A stretch of 64,000 nucleotides of DNA from Propioniciclava sinopodophylli (GCF_004324755.1 NZ_SDMQ01000001.1:390814-454813); one strand, 5' to 3'; shown: positions 1-8,768, counted from the first letter of the stretch. Program-made: numbers and translations. Notes: generated by a model from the letters alone, not told the origin.

Positions 1-1
1 C

Positions 2-298
2 CGCATCGAGCTCACCGTGTGGGACCACACGCTGGCCGGGCTGATCGAATCGCGGGGCACGCGCGACGACGTGATCGTCGTGGCCGGCAAGGACGACGAC
101 CGGCGCCCCTGGCGCAACCCGTACACGACGGCGGCGTTCCGCTTCGTCGTGCAGGGTGAGGAGCCGGTGGAGCTCGGGGACGGCGGCTTCGTCACGTGGA
201 CCCAGGCGCTCACCCGCAACCGCAAGGACCGCTGCCTCGTCTCCGGCATCAGCGTCGACGCGGTCGTGCCCCACACCTGGGGCGCTGCCGACCAGTGA
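2..298 (+). CDS. 3' end of an unrecognised gene (partial)
   Basis: An open frame enters from the left edge and stops at TGA 296-298, so only the last ~98 residues are visible and the start lies outside. The visible part is acidic and soluble, with no membrane segment. It contains a VIVVAGKDDDRRPWRNP stretch and ends HTWGAADQ. I do not recognise a family. The codon use matches the neighbouring genes, with strong GC at third positions, so it is probably a real chromosomal gene. The esterase gene follows after about 75 bases with its own ribosome binding site, in the same direction. Confidence 0.6.
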   Translation, partial: RIELTVWDHTLAGLIESRGTRDDVIVVAGKDDDRRPWRNPYTTAAFRFVVQGEEPVELGDGGFVTWTQALTRNRKDRCLVSGISVDAVVPHTWGAADQ

Positions 299-373
299 GG
301 TGAGGGCTTCGCTCATCCGACGCGGAGCTGCAGGGTGGTCGGCGGCTCCGAACCCGAGCACGAAGGAGTGCCC

Positions 374-1378
374 ATGTCCGCGCAGCACGACCGACTCGAC
401 TCCGAATCCCGCACCTCCCTCGAGGCCTTTCTCGGCGCCCTGCCGGGCGGCTTCAACGGCATCCCCGACATCGTCGCGCGGCGTGAGGCGTCCGCCGCGT
501 TGAACGCCGCCGGCGTCGAGGCGGCCGGCGGGCCCGACCCGTCCGTGACCCGCGACGACCGCACGGTGCCCGGCCTCGACGGCGACCCTGAAGTCCCCGT
601 GCGCGTCTACCGTCCCGTGGACGCCCTCGCCGACGCGAGGCTGCCCGGCATCTTCTTCATCCACGGCGGCGGCATGATCATGGGCAGCATCGAGGGCGAG
701 GACGGCATGGCCACCGCCTACGCGCGTGAGGTCGGGGCCGTGGTCGTCTCCACCGGCTACCGCAAGGCCCCCGAGGACCCGCACCCCGCGCAGTCGCGCG
801 ACTGCTGGGCCGGCCTGCAGTGGATGGCCGCGAACGCCGAGGAGCTGGGCTACGACCCCGAGCGCCTCGTCATCGTCGGCGGCTCGGCCGGCGGTAACCT
901 CGCGCTGGCCACCGCCCTGCGCGCCCGCGACGAGGGTGGCCCCGCCTTCGCGCTGATCCTCGCGGCCTACCCGATGCTCGACCCGTCGAACACGACCCCG
1001 GCGAGCCATTCCATCACCGAGGTCGGCCTCTGGGACCGCGCGGGCAACATCGAGGCCTGGGAGTGGTTCCTGGGCGGCAGCGAGCCCGACAAGTATGCCT
1101 CGCCGCTGCTCGAGACCGACTGGTCGGGGCTCGCGCCGATCTTCATCGACGTCGGCACCGAGGACATGTTCCGCGACGAGGACATCACGCTCGTCGGCGA
1201 GCTGGTCCGGCAGGGCAACCTGGTCGAGTTCCACCTCTACCCGGGCGCCTTCCACGCCTCCGAGGTGCTCGCACCCGAGGCGTCCCTGTCGAAGCGGATC
1301 ATGGCCAACCGGATGGACGCCGTGAAGCGCGCCGTCGCGGCTGGCCAGCCAGGGGCGGTGGACGCGGCGGCCGTGTGA
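374..1378 (+). CDS. alpha/beta hydrolase, hormone-sensitive-lipase-type esterase
   Basis: A 334-residue carboxylesterase of the HSL (family IV) group, expected to hydrolyse short or medium acyl esters in the cytoplasm. The oxyanion-hole motif HGGG begins at His97. The nucleophile elbow GGSAGG carries Ser171, the acid is probably Asp264 (in TEDMFRDED) and the base His294 (GAFHAS). All family landmarks are in order and the length is normal. I chose ATG 374 because AAGGAG lies 6-11 bases upstream; an in-frame ATG at 335 has no such site. It has its own transcription unit and converges on the M3 peptidase gene. The natural substrate cannot be read from the sequence. Confidence 0.9.
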   Translation: MSAQHDRLDSESRTSLEAFLGALPGGFNGIPDIVARREASAALNAAGVEAAGGPDPSVTRDDRTVPGLDGDPEVPVRVYRPVDALADARLPGIFFIHGGGMIMGSIEGEDGMATAYAREVGAVVVSTGYRKAPEDPHPAQSRDCWAGLQWMAANAEELGYDPERLVIVGGSAGGNLALATALRARDEGGPAFALILAAYPMLDPSNTTPASHSITEVGLWDRAGNIEAWEWFLGGSEPDKYASPLLETDWSGLAPIFIDVGTEDMFRDEDITLVGELVRQGNLVEFHLYPGAFHASEVLAPEASLSKRIMANRMDAVKRAVAAGQPGAVDAAAV

Positions 1379-1379
1379 A

Positions 1380-1422
1380 GGCAAGCCCTCGGCGGAGGGA
1401 ACCCAAGCCCTCGGCGCCGAGC
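1380..1422. repeat. intergenic repeat, CCGAGGGCTTGGGTT family
   Basis: Two tandem half-units of the motif AAGCCCTCGGCG fill the short gap between two convergent genes. The same motif recurs at 27.3, 28.2, 35.0 and 51.7 kb. There is no T-run, so it is not a classical terminator, though transcripts from both sides end here. Confidence 0.7.
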
Positions 1423-1424
1423 GC

Positions 1425-3344
1425 CTACTCGGCCAGCCAGGCGGCGTAGGCGTCGAAGTCGTACGGCCGGCCCAGAAACTCCTCGACGAGATCCGCGGCG
1501 TCCTTGGTGCCGCCCTGGGCGAGCACAACATCGCGGTAGCGGGTCGCAACGGCCGGGTCGAACAGGTCGTCGGCGTCGAAGGCCGAGAACATGTCCTTGG
1601 CGATGACGAGGCTCCACATGTAGGTGTAGTAGCCCGAGTTGTAGCCGTCCAGGTGGCCGAAGGACGTCGGCATGCACGTGCCCTCGACCCACGGGAACAG
1701 CGAGTACTGCTCCTGCAGCTCACGGGTGCGTGCGACCAGGTCCTCGGGGTTCTCCAGGTGCAGGCGGTAGGCGAGAGCGGCGTAGAACATCTGCGTGCGG
1801 GCGAAGTAGCCCTTGCCGAAGTCGTCAGCCTTCCGCATGCGCTCGACCAGGGCGGCCGGGATGGCCTCGCCCGCCTCGTTGGTCGCGAACGAGCCGAGGA
1901 CGTCGGCGTCCCACGCCCACTCCTCGAGCATCTGGCTGGGCGCCTCCACGAAGTCCCATTCGGTGGCGACGCCGGAGAACTCCGCCCAGCGCTGGTGCCC
2001 GCCGACGAGGTGGTGCACGAGGTGGCCGAACTCGTGGAACAGGGTCACGACGTCGTCGTGCTCCATCAACCCGGTCGGGAAGTTGCACACCAGGGTGCCC
2101 TCGGGCAGCTGGCGTCCGGCGACGCCGTTGGTGAGCGTGAATTGGGCGGCGTGCTTGAACTTGCCTTCGCGCGGGTGCAGGTCGAGGTAGATGCGGCCCT
2201 GGGCAGCGCCGTCGTCGGTGCGGGTGACGTCGTAGGCCGTCACGCTCGGGTGCCAGACGGGCACGTCGGCCGGGGTGTAGGTGAGCCCGAACAGGCGTCC
2301 GGTGACCGCCAGCAGGCCGTCGCGGACCTTACCGAAGTCGAAGTAGGTGCGGACGAGTTGGGCGTCCACGTCGTGCTGCTCCTTGCGGACCAGCTCGGCG
2401 TAGTAGGCCGAGTCCCACGACTGGACGCGGTCGGCGTCCGGGCGGTCCTGGCGGAGGCGCTCCAGCAGGATCGCGACGTCACGCTGGGCGGGCTCCAGGG
2501 CCGCGTCGGCGATCTTGTCGATGAACTCGCCGATCGCCGCCCCGGACTTGATCATCTTCACCTCGGCGTCGAAGTCGGGGAAGGTGTCGTAGCCCAGCAG
2601 CGTCGCCAGCTCGGCGCGCAGGCCGAACATCTCACGCAGCACGTCGACGTTGTCGGGGTAGCCGATCGTGAGGGAGGCCACCAGCAGGTCGTGGCGGGCG
2701 GTCTCGTCGTGGGCGAACGTGCGGAACGGGATGGCGTCCGGGTAGTCGGTGGTGACGGTGACCAGGCCGTCCTCGCCGGCGGGGTGGGCCTCGATCCAGT
2801 CGGCGGGGAGGCCGGCCAGCTGGTCGGGGGTGACCTTGATCGAGCGCGTGCCCTCGCGGATCGTGCGGGCGAACGTCTGGCCGAGCACCGTCAGCCGGTC
2901 GCGGATCTCCTTGATGCGCGCGCGGGTGGTCTCGTCGGCGGCCACGCCGGAGCGGCGGAAGCTGCGCAGCGTCTTCTCCAGCAGGCGGGTGGCCTGGGCG
3001 TCGAGGCCGTCGGCGTCGAGGCCGGCGAACACGGCGTACAGCTCGGTGTCCAGGCCCAGCTCCGTGGAGAGCTTGCGCGCCTCCAGCGCGGCCTGCTCAG
3101 CGGCCTCGCGGACGCCGGCGTCGGGGTGGACCTCGCTGAACAGCTCACCGCGCGCGGACAGGTTGCCCAACGCGATGTCCAGCTCGTTCCAGGCCTCCAG
3201 CGTGGCCAGGGCGGTGGCGGGCGGGCTCGTCTTGATCGCCTCGGCCTTCGCGCGGGCGTCCGCCAGCAAGGACTCGGTGGACGCCGTCACCCACGGCAGG
3301 TAGGCGTCGGCGGCGGGCAGGGTCAGCGGTGCGGGATCAGTCAC
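1425..3344 (-). CDS. M3 family zinc metallopeptidase (oligopeptidase)
   Basis: A 639-residue soluble peptidase of the thimet oligopeptidase / peptidyl-dipeptidase group, which cuts short peptides in the cytoplasm. The zinc site is HEFGH, with His437, Glu438 and His441. The downstream Glu of the conserved EAPSQ block about 30 residues later is the likely third ligand. The length fits the family. I chose GTG 3344 because homologous-looking sequence begins just after it and a TACGCT box ends six bases upstream, as for a leaderless transcript. Codons further upstream run into an intergenic palindrome and are poor coding sequence. It lies downstream of the ABC transporter gene on the same strand but is separated by a 60-bp palindrome, so it is probably transcribed alone. 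Confidence 0.9.
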   Translation of the reverse strand: MTDPAPLTLPAADAYLPWVTASTESLLADARAKAEAIKTSPPATALATLEAWNELDIALGNLSARGELFSEVHPDAGVREAAEQAALEARKLSTELGLDTELYAVFAGLDADGLDAQATRLLEKTLRSFRRSGVAADETTRARIKEIRDRLTVLGQTFARTIREGTRSIKVTPDQLAGLPADWIEAHPAGEDGLVTVTTDYPDAIPFRTFAHDETARHDLLVASLTIGYPDNVDVLREMFGLRAELATLLGYDTFPDFDAEVKMIKSGAAIGEFIDKIADAALEPAQRDVAILLERLRQDRPDADRVQSWDSAYYAELVRKEQHDVDAQLVRTYFDFGKVRDGLLAVTGRLFGLTYTPADVPVWHPSVTAYDVTRTDDGAAQGRIYLDLHPREGKFKHAAQFTLTNGVAGRQLPEGTLVCNFPTGLMEHDDVVTLFHEFGHLVHHLVGGHQRWAEFSGVATEWDFVEAPSQMLEEWAWDADVLGSFATNEAGEAIPAALVERMRKADDFGKGYFARTQMFYAALAYRLHLENPEDLVARTRELQEQYSLFPWVEGTCMPTSFGHLDGYNSGYYTYMWSLVIAKDMFSAFDADDLFDPAVATRYRDVVLAQGGTKDAADLVEEFLGRPYDFDAYAAWLAE

Positions 3345-3350
3345 CGGACC

Positions 3351-3356
3351 AGCGTA
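3351..3356 (-). promoter_or_regulatory. -10 box of the M3 peptidase gene (leaderless)
   Basis: TACGCT on the minus strand ends six bases before the GTG at 3344, so transcription would start at the start codon. Inferred. Confidence 0.5.
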
Positions 3357-3370
3357 GTCACCCCCCGGGG

Positions 3371-3430
3371 GTGCAGTTCGAGGCGGCGTTTCCATCGCTG
3401 CAGCGATGAAAACGCCGCCTCGAACTGCAC
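3371..3430. repeat. 60-bp near-perfect palindrome
   Basis: Two 30-base arms (3371-3400 and 3401-3430) are reverse complements with one mismatch and no spacer. It begins GTGCAGTTCGAGGCGG and ends with its complement. A degenerate relative sits at the right edge of the window (63939-63999). It lies between the ABC transporter stop and the M3 peptidase start. It could act as a bidirectional terminator or be a REP-like element; there is no T-run. Confidence 0.8.
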
Positions 3431-3447
3431 ACCTAACGCCCCTCGGG

Positions 3448-5292
3448 TCAGCCCGTGATGTCGAACGCGGCCAGGCGGCGCTTGTCACGCTTGGTGCCCG
3501 ACTCCTGCAGGGCGAGCAGTTCGGCGTAGATCCCGTCGGTCTCGGCGAGCTCGGCGGGGGAGCCCACCTCGTCGATGCGGCCGTCTCGCAGGGTGATGAT
3601 GCGGTCCACGGTGCTGATGGTGGAGAGGCGGTGCGCGATGATGATGCTCGTCCGGTCGGCCATCAGCTCCTCCAGGCCCGCCTGCACGAGGCGTTCCGAG
3701 CGCGAGTCGAGCGCGGAGGTGGCCTCGTCCAAGACCAGCAGCGGGGCGTCCTTGACCATGGCCCGCGCGACCGCGATGCGCTGCTTCTGGCCGCCCGAGA
3801 GCCGGACGCCGCGCTCGCCGATCACCGTGTCGTAGCCGTCGGAGAGCTTGGCGATGAAGTCGTGCGCGTTGGCGCGGCGGGCGGCCTGCTCGAGCTCGGC
3901 GTCGGTCGCGCCAGGGCGTCCGTAGGAGAGGTTCTCCCGCACCGTGCCCGAGAACAGTGAGGCGTCCTGGAACACGACGCCGATCTGGCTGCGCACCTGG
4001 GCCAGCGACACCGACGCCGTGTCGGTGCCGGCGATGCTGATCGTTCCGGCGGACGGGCTGTAGAGGCCGAGCAGGAGGTTCACCAGCGTCGTCTTGCCGC
4101 CGCCGGACTCGCTCACCAGCGCGAGCCGCTCGCCGCGGGCTACGTCGAAGGTGATGTCGTGCAGCACCTCGGCGTGCGAGTCGTAGCCGAAGCTGACACC
4201 GTCGAACGCGATCGTGGGGGCGTCCGGCACGACCGGCCAGGCGGACGCCGCGGGTGCGGCCCCGCCGGTGGTGGCGGTCGGGGACAGGTCGGGGGAGCGG
4301 ATCTCGCCGACGGCGGCGAAGGGTTCCGGTGTCTCGTCCATGACCTCGAAGTAGCTCTTGGAGCCGGCGATGGCGTGCTGCGAGGAGTCGACGAGGAAGC
4401 TCATCATCATGACCGGCGTCCGCGCCATCGCGACCAGCTGGATGAGCAGCACCATGTCGCCCAGGGTGAAGATCCCGGATGCGGTCTGGGCGAAGATGAT
4501 CAGGTAGATGCCGAAGAAGATGATGTTGAGGGAGCCGCGGCGCGCGACGTCCATGCGGTGCCACCACGAGGACTGGGTGTTGGTGGTCGCGACGGCGCGG
4601 CGGTAGTGGCCGTCGAAGGTGTCCAGCTCGGTGCGCTCGCGGACGAAGCTTTTGGTCACCTTGATCTGGCCTATCACCTCGGCGAAGCGGCCGCCCGCGG
4701 CGTCCAGCTCGTCGTTCTTCTCGCCCTCCAGCACCTGCCAGCGCTTCGACGTGAGCGCGGTCAGCCACGTGAAGAGCGGGTAGATGATCAGCAGGAGAAG
4801 GGCCAGCGGCCACGAGTAGTAGAGGGAGATGCCCAGGACCGCGAACACCGTGATCAGCGTCGGGAAGAAGCTGTTGCTGAACATCTGGAGGAACTGCGTG
4901 ACCTCCGTGATCGAGCGGTGCAGCTTGTTGATGACCGTGCCCGTGAGCTGGTTTTCGAAGTACCGCTGGGGCAGCGAGAGCAGCTTCGCGTAGTAGCGCG
5001 AGGAGAGGATCGCGCGCAGCCGCATGGTCATCGTGTCGCCGAGGTAGCCGCCGACGTTGGTCAGAACGGTGTTGAGGAGTTCGGCGACCAGCAGAGCGCC
5101 GGCCAGCGCCACCAACACCATCAGCCCGCCACCCCCGCCGGACGCCTGCGCCACAACCTCGTCGGTCGCGCGGGCGATGATGAACGGCGTGGCCAGGGCC
5201 GTCGCCGCGACGAAGACCGAGGTGGCGATGATGCCGGCGTACCAGGGCCAGAGTTCACGGGCGGTGCTCAGCACGCGCAGGAGGGTGCGCAT
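3448..5292 (-). CDS. ABC exporter half-transporter (permease plus ATPase)
   Basis: A 614-residue type IV ABC exporter subunit: about six membrane segments in residues 1-310 followed by a nucleotide-binding domain. It would work as a homodimer or with another half-transporter, exporting lipids, drugs or peptides. The NBD shows the Q-loop (VVFQDASLF), the signature LSGGQKQR, Walker [13 protein letters not shown] and H-loop IIAHRLST. The P-loop is unusual: it reads SESGGGKT with Lys400, and Ser394 replaces the normally invariant first glycine. This may weaken ATP binding. A GAAAGGA ribosome site precedes ATG 5292. No partner half-transporter is visible next to it. Confidence 0.9.
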   Translation of the reverse strand: MRTLLRVLSTARELWPWYAGIIATSVFVAATALATPFIIARATDEVVAQASGGGGGLMVLVALAGALLVAELLNTVLTNVGGYLGDTMTMRLRAILSSRYYAKLLSLPQRYFENQLTGTVINKLHRSITEVTQFLQMFSNSFFPTLITVFAVLGISLYYSWPLALLLLIIYPLFTWLTALTSKRWQVLEGEKNDELDAAGGRFAEVIGQIKVTKSFVRERTELDTFDGHYRRAVATTNTQSSWWHRMDVARRGSLNIIFFGIYLIIFAQTASGIFTLGDMVLLIQLVAMARTPVMMMSFLVDSSQHAIAGSKSYFEVMDETPEPFAAVGEIRSPDLSPTATTGGAAPAASAWPVVPDAPTIAFDGVSFGYDSHAEVLHDITFDVARGERLALVSESGGGKTTLVNLLLGLYSPSAGTISIAGTDTASVSLAQVRSQIGVVFQDASLFSGTVRENLSYGRPGATDAELEQAARRANAHDFIAKLSDGYDTVIGERGVRLSGGQKQRIAVARAMVKDAPLLVLDEATSALDSRSERLVQAGLEELMADRTSIIIAHRLSTISTVDRIITLRDGRIDEVGSPAELAETDGIYAELLALQESGTKRDKRRLAAFDITG

Positions 5293-5326
5293 GGCGCGTC
5301 CTTTCGGTGGTGCAGGTCGATCAGTG

Positions 5327-5340
5327 TACCCCAGGGGGTA
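5327..5340. promoter_or_regulatory. TACCCC-GGGGTA palindrome upstream of the ABC exporter
   Basis: TACCCCAGGGGGTA lies 35-48 bases upstream of the exporter start. The half-sites resemble operators of CsoR/CstR-type repressors (TACCC...GGGTA). No such regulator is seen in the window, so the assignment is tentative. Confidence 0.3.
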
Positions 5341-5446
5341 TCAGGAGAGGTGCTGGGAAGCGGCTCGGGCCGGACCGGCGAGCCGGTGAGGGTGATGGGA
5401 TCGCGGGAGGTCGCGGTCAGCCAGCTTACGCCGTTCGGGGCGGGGG

Positions 5447-5520
5447 CTGTCGGCGGACGAAGCCGGGGCTGTCGGCGGACGAAGCCGGGGCTGTCGGCGG
5501 ACGAAGCCGGGGCTGTCGGC
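5447..5520. repeat. 22-bp tandem repeat, three full copies plus a partial
   Basis: Copies at 5447-5468, 5469-5490 and 5491-5512 are identical, with a fourth beginning at 5513. The unit starts CTGTCGGCGGACGAAG. The array sits between two divergent starts. The same CTGTCGGCGG core occurs singly after the stop at 39739, so the unit derives from a dispersed intergenic sequence. Confidence 0.85.
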
Positions 5521-5559
5521 GCGAGGTGGGAGAATGTCCGTTCACGAGAAAGGTCCGCC

Positions 5560-6168
5560 ATGCTGCAGCGCTCCCGCGCGGCCGACACCGGCCAGCGCAT
5601 CCTCACGTTCTCCCTCCCGCTCGATTGGGCCGGCCGGGCCAGCGTGGTGGGCAACTTCAACGACTGGACGCCGGGGGCCCTCCCGCTCGTCGCGGTCGGA
5701 GACGTCGCCGAGGCGTCCGTGGTGCTGCCGGACGACTACATCGCCGTGTTCCGCTACCTGGGTGAGGGCGACCACTGGTTCGACGAGCCGGACGCCGACT
5801 ACGTGGACGCCGGCGCGAGCGTCGTGCTGGGCGTCGAGCCGATGGGTCCCGACCCGGACGTTGCCGTGGCCGTCGCGGGCGGCGCCGCTGAGGAGGCCGA
5901 GTGGGTCGCCACTCCCGACCCCGGCGCGTCCGCCCTGCAGTCGCCGGCCGAGCGCGCCGTCGGCGTCACGGACAAAAAGCGACGCAAGGCCGACGAGAAG
6001 GTCGCGCGGGCCGTCGACCGGAAGCGCCGGAAGGCGACCGACCTGACCGCCAAGGTGAAGAAGGCCGACGAGAAGCAGCGCAAGGCCGCCGAGCGCGTCG
6101 CCAAGGAGCAGGCCAAGCAGGACCGCAAGCTCGCCGAGAAGGCGGAGAAGAAGACCAGGAAGAAGTGA
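5560..6168 (+). CDS. CBM48-like glycogen-binding domain with lysine-rich tail
   Basis: A 202-residue protein in two parts. Residues ~8-90 look like the early-set / CBM48 domain of glycogen-branching enzymes and AMPK beta, including VVGNFNDWTPG and a later FRYLG strand. Residues ~135-202 are extremely rich in Lys, Arg, Glu and Ala (DKKRRKADEKVARAV and similar) and probably form a long charged helix. There is no catalytic domain, signal peptide or membrane segment. A glycan- or glycogen-associated scaffold, or a protein using the basic tail for nucleic acid contact, are both possible. The start at ATG 5560 has a GAGAAAGG site upstream. The MFS gene follows after 10 bases, so the two may be co-transcribed. 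Confidence 0.8.
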   Translation: MLQRSRAADTGQRILTFSLPLDWAGRASVVGNFNDWTPGALPLVAVGDVAEASVVLPDDYIAVFRYLGEGDHWFDEPDADYVDAGASVVLGVEPMGPDPDVAVAVAGGAAEEAEWVATPDPGASALQSPAERAVGVTDKKRRKADEKVARAVDRKRRKATDLTAKVKKADEKQRKAAERVAKEQAKQDRKLAEKAEKKTRKK

Positions 6169-6178
6169 GCCGGCCTTG

Positions 6179-7390
6179 ATGCGGTCGCAGACGCGCCTGT
6201 GGTGGGGCGCGGTCGGGGTCGTCCTGTTGGCGATCAACTTGAGGCCCGGTGCTGCGTCGCTCGGGCCGGTCCTGGCCGAGGTCCAAGACGGGCTCGGCAT
6301 GGACGCCGCGCTGGGCGGCGCGCTGACCGCTCTCCCCGGGTTGGGGTTCGCCGTGTTCGGGGCCGTCGCGGTCGCCGTCGGGCTGCGGCTCGGCCTGGCA
6401 GGTGGGCTGTTCCTGGCGGCCGTGGCGTCCGCCGTCGGCCTGCTCGGGCGCTCCTTCGTGGACTCCGTGCCGCTGTTCTTCGCGCTCACGATCCTCGCCT
6501 TCGCAGGGATGGCGATCGGCAACGTCCTCGTCCCGGCCTACATCAAGAGCCACTACCCGAACCGCACCGCGAGCCTGATGTCGGCCTACACGATCAGCCT
6601 GGCGATCGGCGCGACGGCGTCCACCCTGATCTCCGCGCCGCTGTCGGACGCCGCGCCCGGCGGCTGGCGCGCCTCGCTCGGCATCTGGGGGCTCGCGGCG
6701 CTGCTGGCCGCGGTCCCGTGGGCGGTGCTGGCGGCGTCCGAGCGGCGCCGGCGGCTGGCGGAGGTCGCGGTCACCGCGCGGCCGTCGTCGTCGGTGTTCG
6801 GCGTGGTCGGGTCGCGGCACGCGGTCGCGCTGGCGCTGTTCTTCGGCATGCAGTCGATGCAGGCCTACGTGCAGTTCGGCTGGGTGGCGCAGATGCTGCG
6901 TGACGGGGGGCTCTCGGCGACGGCGGCGGGTGGGGCGGCGTCCCTGCTGGCCGCATTCGGCCTCGCCGGGGGGCTCGTCATGCCGCTGGTGGTGGCCCGG
7001 CTGCGCGACCCCCGCTGGGTCGTGGTGGTACTGGGCGTCCTGCTGCTGGCTGGATGGCTCGGCGTCTGGCGGGCGCCCACCGCCGCACCGTGGCTGTGGG
7101 CGAGCCTGTTGGGGCTCTCCGGGTTCGCGTTCCCCATGGCGCTGGCGCTCGTCACGGCCCGGACCCACGACCCCCACGTCACCACGCAGGTGTCCGGCTT
7201 CATCCAGTCCATCGGCTACCTCTTCTCGGCGATCGGGCCGCTGCTGGTCGGCGTCCTGTTCGAGGTCACCGGCGGCTGGGACGTGCCGCTGTGGTTCCTC
7301 CTGGGCTCGGTGCTGGTCTTCGTCGCCTCGGGTGTCGTGGCCTCCGCGCCCGGGCTGGTCGACGACGAGTTGGCCGCCCGCCGTGGCTGA
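6179..7390 (+). CDS. MFS transporter, CynX/NimT-like
   Basis: A 403-residue major facilitator with about 12 hydrophobic segments. The N-terminus (LLAINLRPGAASLGPVL) is typical of the CynX/NimT cyanate/nitroimidazole branch, where the first helix carries the NLRP motif. A conserved loop (IKSHYPNRTASLMSAY) follows helix 4. It acts in the cytoplasmic membrane; the substrate is unknown. The start is ATG 6179 (a TTG directly precedes it). It begins 10 bases after the CBM48 gene, and its stop overlaps the next gene by 8 bases, indicating one transcription unit of three genes. Confidence 0.85.
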   Translation: MRSQTRLWWGAVGVVLLAINLRPGAASLGPVLAEVQDGLGMDAALGGALTALPGLGFAVFGAVAVAVGLRLGLAGGLFLAAVASAVGLLGRSFVDSVPLFFALTILAFAGMAIGNVLVPAYIKSHYPNRTASLMSAYTISLAIGATASTLISAPLSDAAPGGWRASLGIWGLAALLAAVPWAVLAASERRRRLAEVAVTARPSSSVFGVVGSRHAVALALFFGMQSMQAYVQFGWVAQMLRDGGLSATAAGGAASLLAAFGLAGGLVMPLVVARLRDPRWVVVVLGVLLLAGWLGVWRAPTAAPWLWASLLGLSGFAFPMALALVTARTHDPHVTTQVSGFIQSIGYLFSAIGPLLVGVLFEVTGGWDVPLWFLLGSVLVFVASGVVASAPGLVDDELAARRG

Positions 7391-7721
7391 CGGGCCGGAC
7401 GCCGTCGCGCGCGTCCTGCTCGCGGTTGCGCAGGTGCCGCCGGGGCGGGTGGCGTCCTACGGCGACATCGGCGCCATCGCCGGCGTGGGGCCCCGCCAGG
7501 TGGGCGCCATCCTGCGCGACCACGGAGATGCCGTGCCCTGGTGGCGGATCGTCTCCCGCGACGGCGTCCTCGTGCCGCTGGCCAAGGCGCGGCCGCGCTG
7601 GGAGGCGGAGGGCATCGAGATCCGGCCCGACGGGCGCGGCTGCCGAATGCGCGAGTTCCGCGCCGACCTCGCCCAGCTCGCGCTCGACTACCGGGTCGCG
7701 TCGGTCGAGTCGGGGGCTTGA
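7383..7721 (+). CDS. alkyltransferase-like protein (MGMT family, no catalytic Cys)
   Basis: A 112-residue protein with the DNA-binding fold of O6-alkylguanine transferases (PPGRVASYGDIGAIAG helix region). The catalytic PCHR motif is replaced by PWWR, with Trp53 in place of the cysteine. Such ATL proteins bind O6-alkylguanine without repairing it and pass the lesion to nucleotide excision repair. The length is typical of ATLs, which lack the N-terminal transferase domain. The GTG at 7383 lies inside the end of the MFS gene (8-base overlap), so translation is probably coupled. The link between an MFS permease and an ATL is not explained by known biology. Confidence 0.85.
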   Translation: MADGPDAVARVLLAVAQVPPGRVASYGDIGAIAGVGPRQVGAILRDHGDAVPWWRIVSRDGVLVPLAKARPRWEAEGIEIRPDGRGCRMREFRADLAQLALDYRVASVESGA

Positions 7722-7771
7722 GGTTCGAGGCTCGCTGGCGTGCGGGCCGCCGAGGCCGCACCTCAGGCACC
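7720..7771. repeat. intergenic hairpin, CTGAGGTGCGGGCC family
   Basis: Sequence after the ATL stop contains TTCGAGGCTCGCTGGCG and GCACCTCAGGCACC. Related elements occur in inverse orientation at 39760-39800 and within the glutamate operon at 53558-53610. It may end the upstream operon. Confidence 0.6.
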
Positions 7772-7778
7772 CGACTGG

Positions 7779-7807
7779 TTGATACTTCAACAAAGTGGGC
7801 GTAGGCT
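7779..7807 (+). promoter_or_regulatory. promoter of the DODA-like dioxygenase gene
   Basis: TTGATA, 17 bases, then TAGGCT: a good vegetative promoter. The start codon is at 7836, behind a CGGAGGGA ribosome site, so this gene has a normal short leader. Confidence 0.6.
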
Positions 7808-7835
7808 GGTCTCCTCGCACCACGGAGGGACCACC

Positions 7836-8612
7836 ATGATCGAGCGCCAGCCCGTCCTCTTCCTCAGTCACGGCGCGCCGCCGCTCGCCGACGACGCCAC
7901 GTGGACCGGCCAGCTGCACGCCTGGTCCGACCGTCTGGAGAAGCCCACGAGCATCCTGATGGTGTCGGCGCATTGGGAGAACCAACCCGTCACCGTGTCC
8001 TCCACCCGGCCCGGGACGCCGCTGGTGTACGACTTCTGGGGCTTCCCGCAGAAGTACTACGACGTGACCTACGACGCCCCCGTCGCGCCCGAGCTCGCCC
8101 AGCGGGTGGCCGGGCTCGTCGACGGTCCCGTCTACCAGGACCAGGCCCGCGGCCTCGACCACGGCGCCTACGTGCCGCTGGTCGAACTGTTCCCCGAGGC
8201 CGACGTGCCCGTGGTGCAGATGTCGCTGCCCACCCTCGACCCGAAGGGCCTCTACGAGCTCGGACGCCGCCTCGCGCCCCTGCGCGACGAAGGGACGCTG
8301 GTCGTCGGCTCCGGCTTCACGACCCACAACCTGCGCTGGTTCAACCCCGCGGGCGGCGCGGACGTGGCCGCGCCCACGGCGTCCGCCGAGTTCGACCACT
8401 GGGCCGCCGATGCACTCGCCCGTCGCGACATCGACGCGATCCTCGACTTCGAGTCCCAAGCCCCGGCCGCGCACGAGGCGCACCCGCGCACCGAGCACTG
8501 GGCGCCGCTGTACGTCGCGCTGGGTGCGGCCGAGGCGTCCGGCCACGAGAACGAGGTGGCCGTCGACGGGTTCTGGTACGGGCTGTCGAAGCGGTCCTGG
8601 CAGTTCGCCTGA
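7836..8612 (+). CDS. class III extradiol dioxygenase, 4,5-DOPA dioxygenase (YgiD/LigB) family
   Basis: A 258-residue cytoplasmic enzyme that opens catechol-type rings with a metal bound by histidines. Landmarks in order: LSHGAPP (His12), the SAHWE block, the LDHGAYVPL block and a C-terminal HWAPLYVALGAA. The length is normal for the YgiD/DODA group. ATG 7836 follows CGGAGGGA. It stands alone with its own promoter and marks the left flank of the accessory island. The true substrate of bacterial members is often not DOPA. Confidence 0.88.
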   Translation: MIERQPVLFLSHGAPPLADDATWTGQLHAWSDRLEKPTSILMVSAHWENQPVTVSSTRPGTPLVYDFWGFPQKYYDVTYDAPVAPELAQRVAGLVDGPVYQDQARGLDHGAYVPLVELFPEADVPVVQMSLPTLDPKGLYELGRRLAPLRDEGTLVVGSGFTTHNLRWFNPAGGADVAAPTASAEFDHWAADALARRDIDAILDFESQAPAAHEAHPRTEHWAPLYVALGAAEASGHENEVAVDGFWYGLSKRSWQFA

Positions 8613-8768
8613 GGCTCGTGCGGCCGGGCGACGTAGAACGCCCCGCTGTTCCGCGGTGGCTGGTGTGTGTACTTCGTCCCCGCGCGCGGTGACATCGAAA
8701 CCCCCACGAACGAAGTTAAACCCTTGCAGGGCGCCGGTGTGTGGTTTGTGTGCCGGATCGAGCAGCGG
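8613..8768. other. left edge of the accessory island, no gene seen
   Basis: A 156-base gap with changed composition. It holds ACTTCGT (8669 region) and its complement ACGAAGT about 40 bases later. I see no credible gene or integrase site. The frequent heptamer GGCGTCC disappears from here to about 11.95 kb, so foreign DNA probably begins here. Confidence 0.4.

Noticed and set aside
1653..3458. A 601-codon open frame antisense to the M3 peptidase
   Set aside because: It is a GC-driven shadow; the opposite strand has a complete zinc peptidase.
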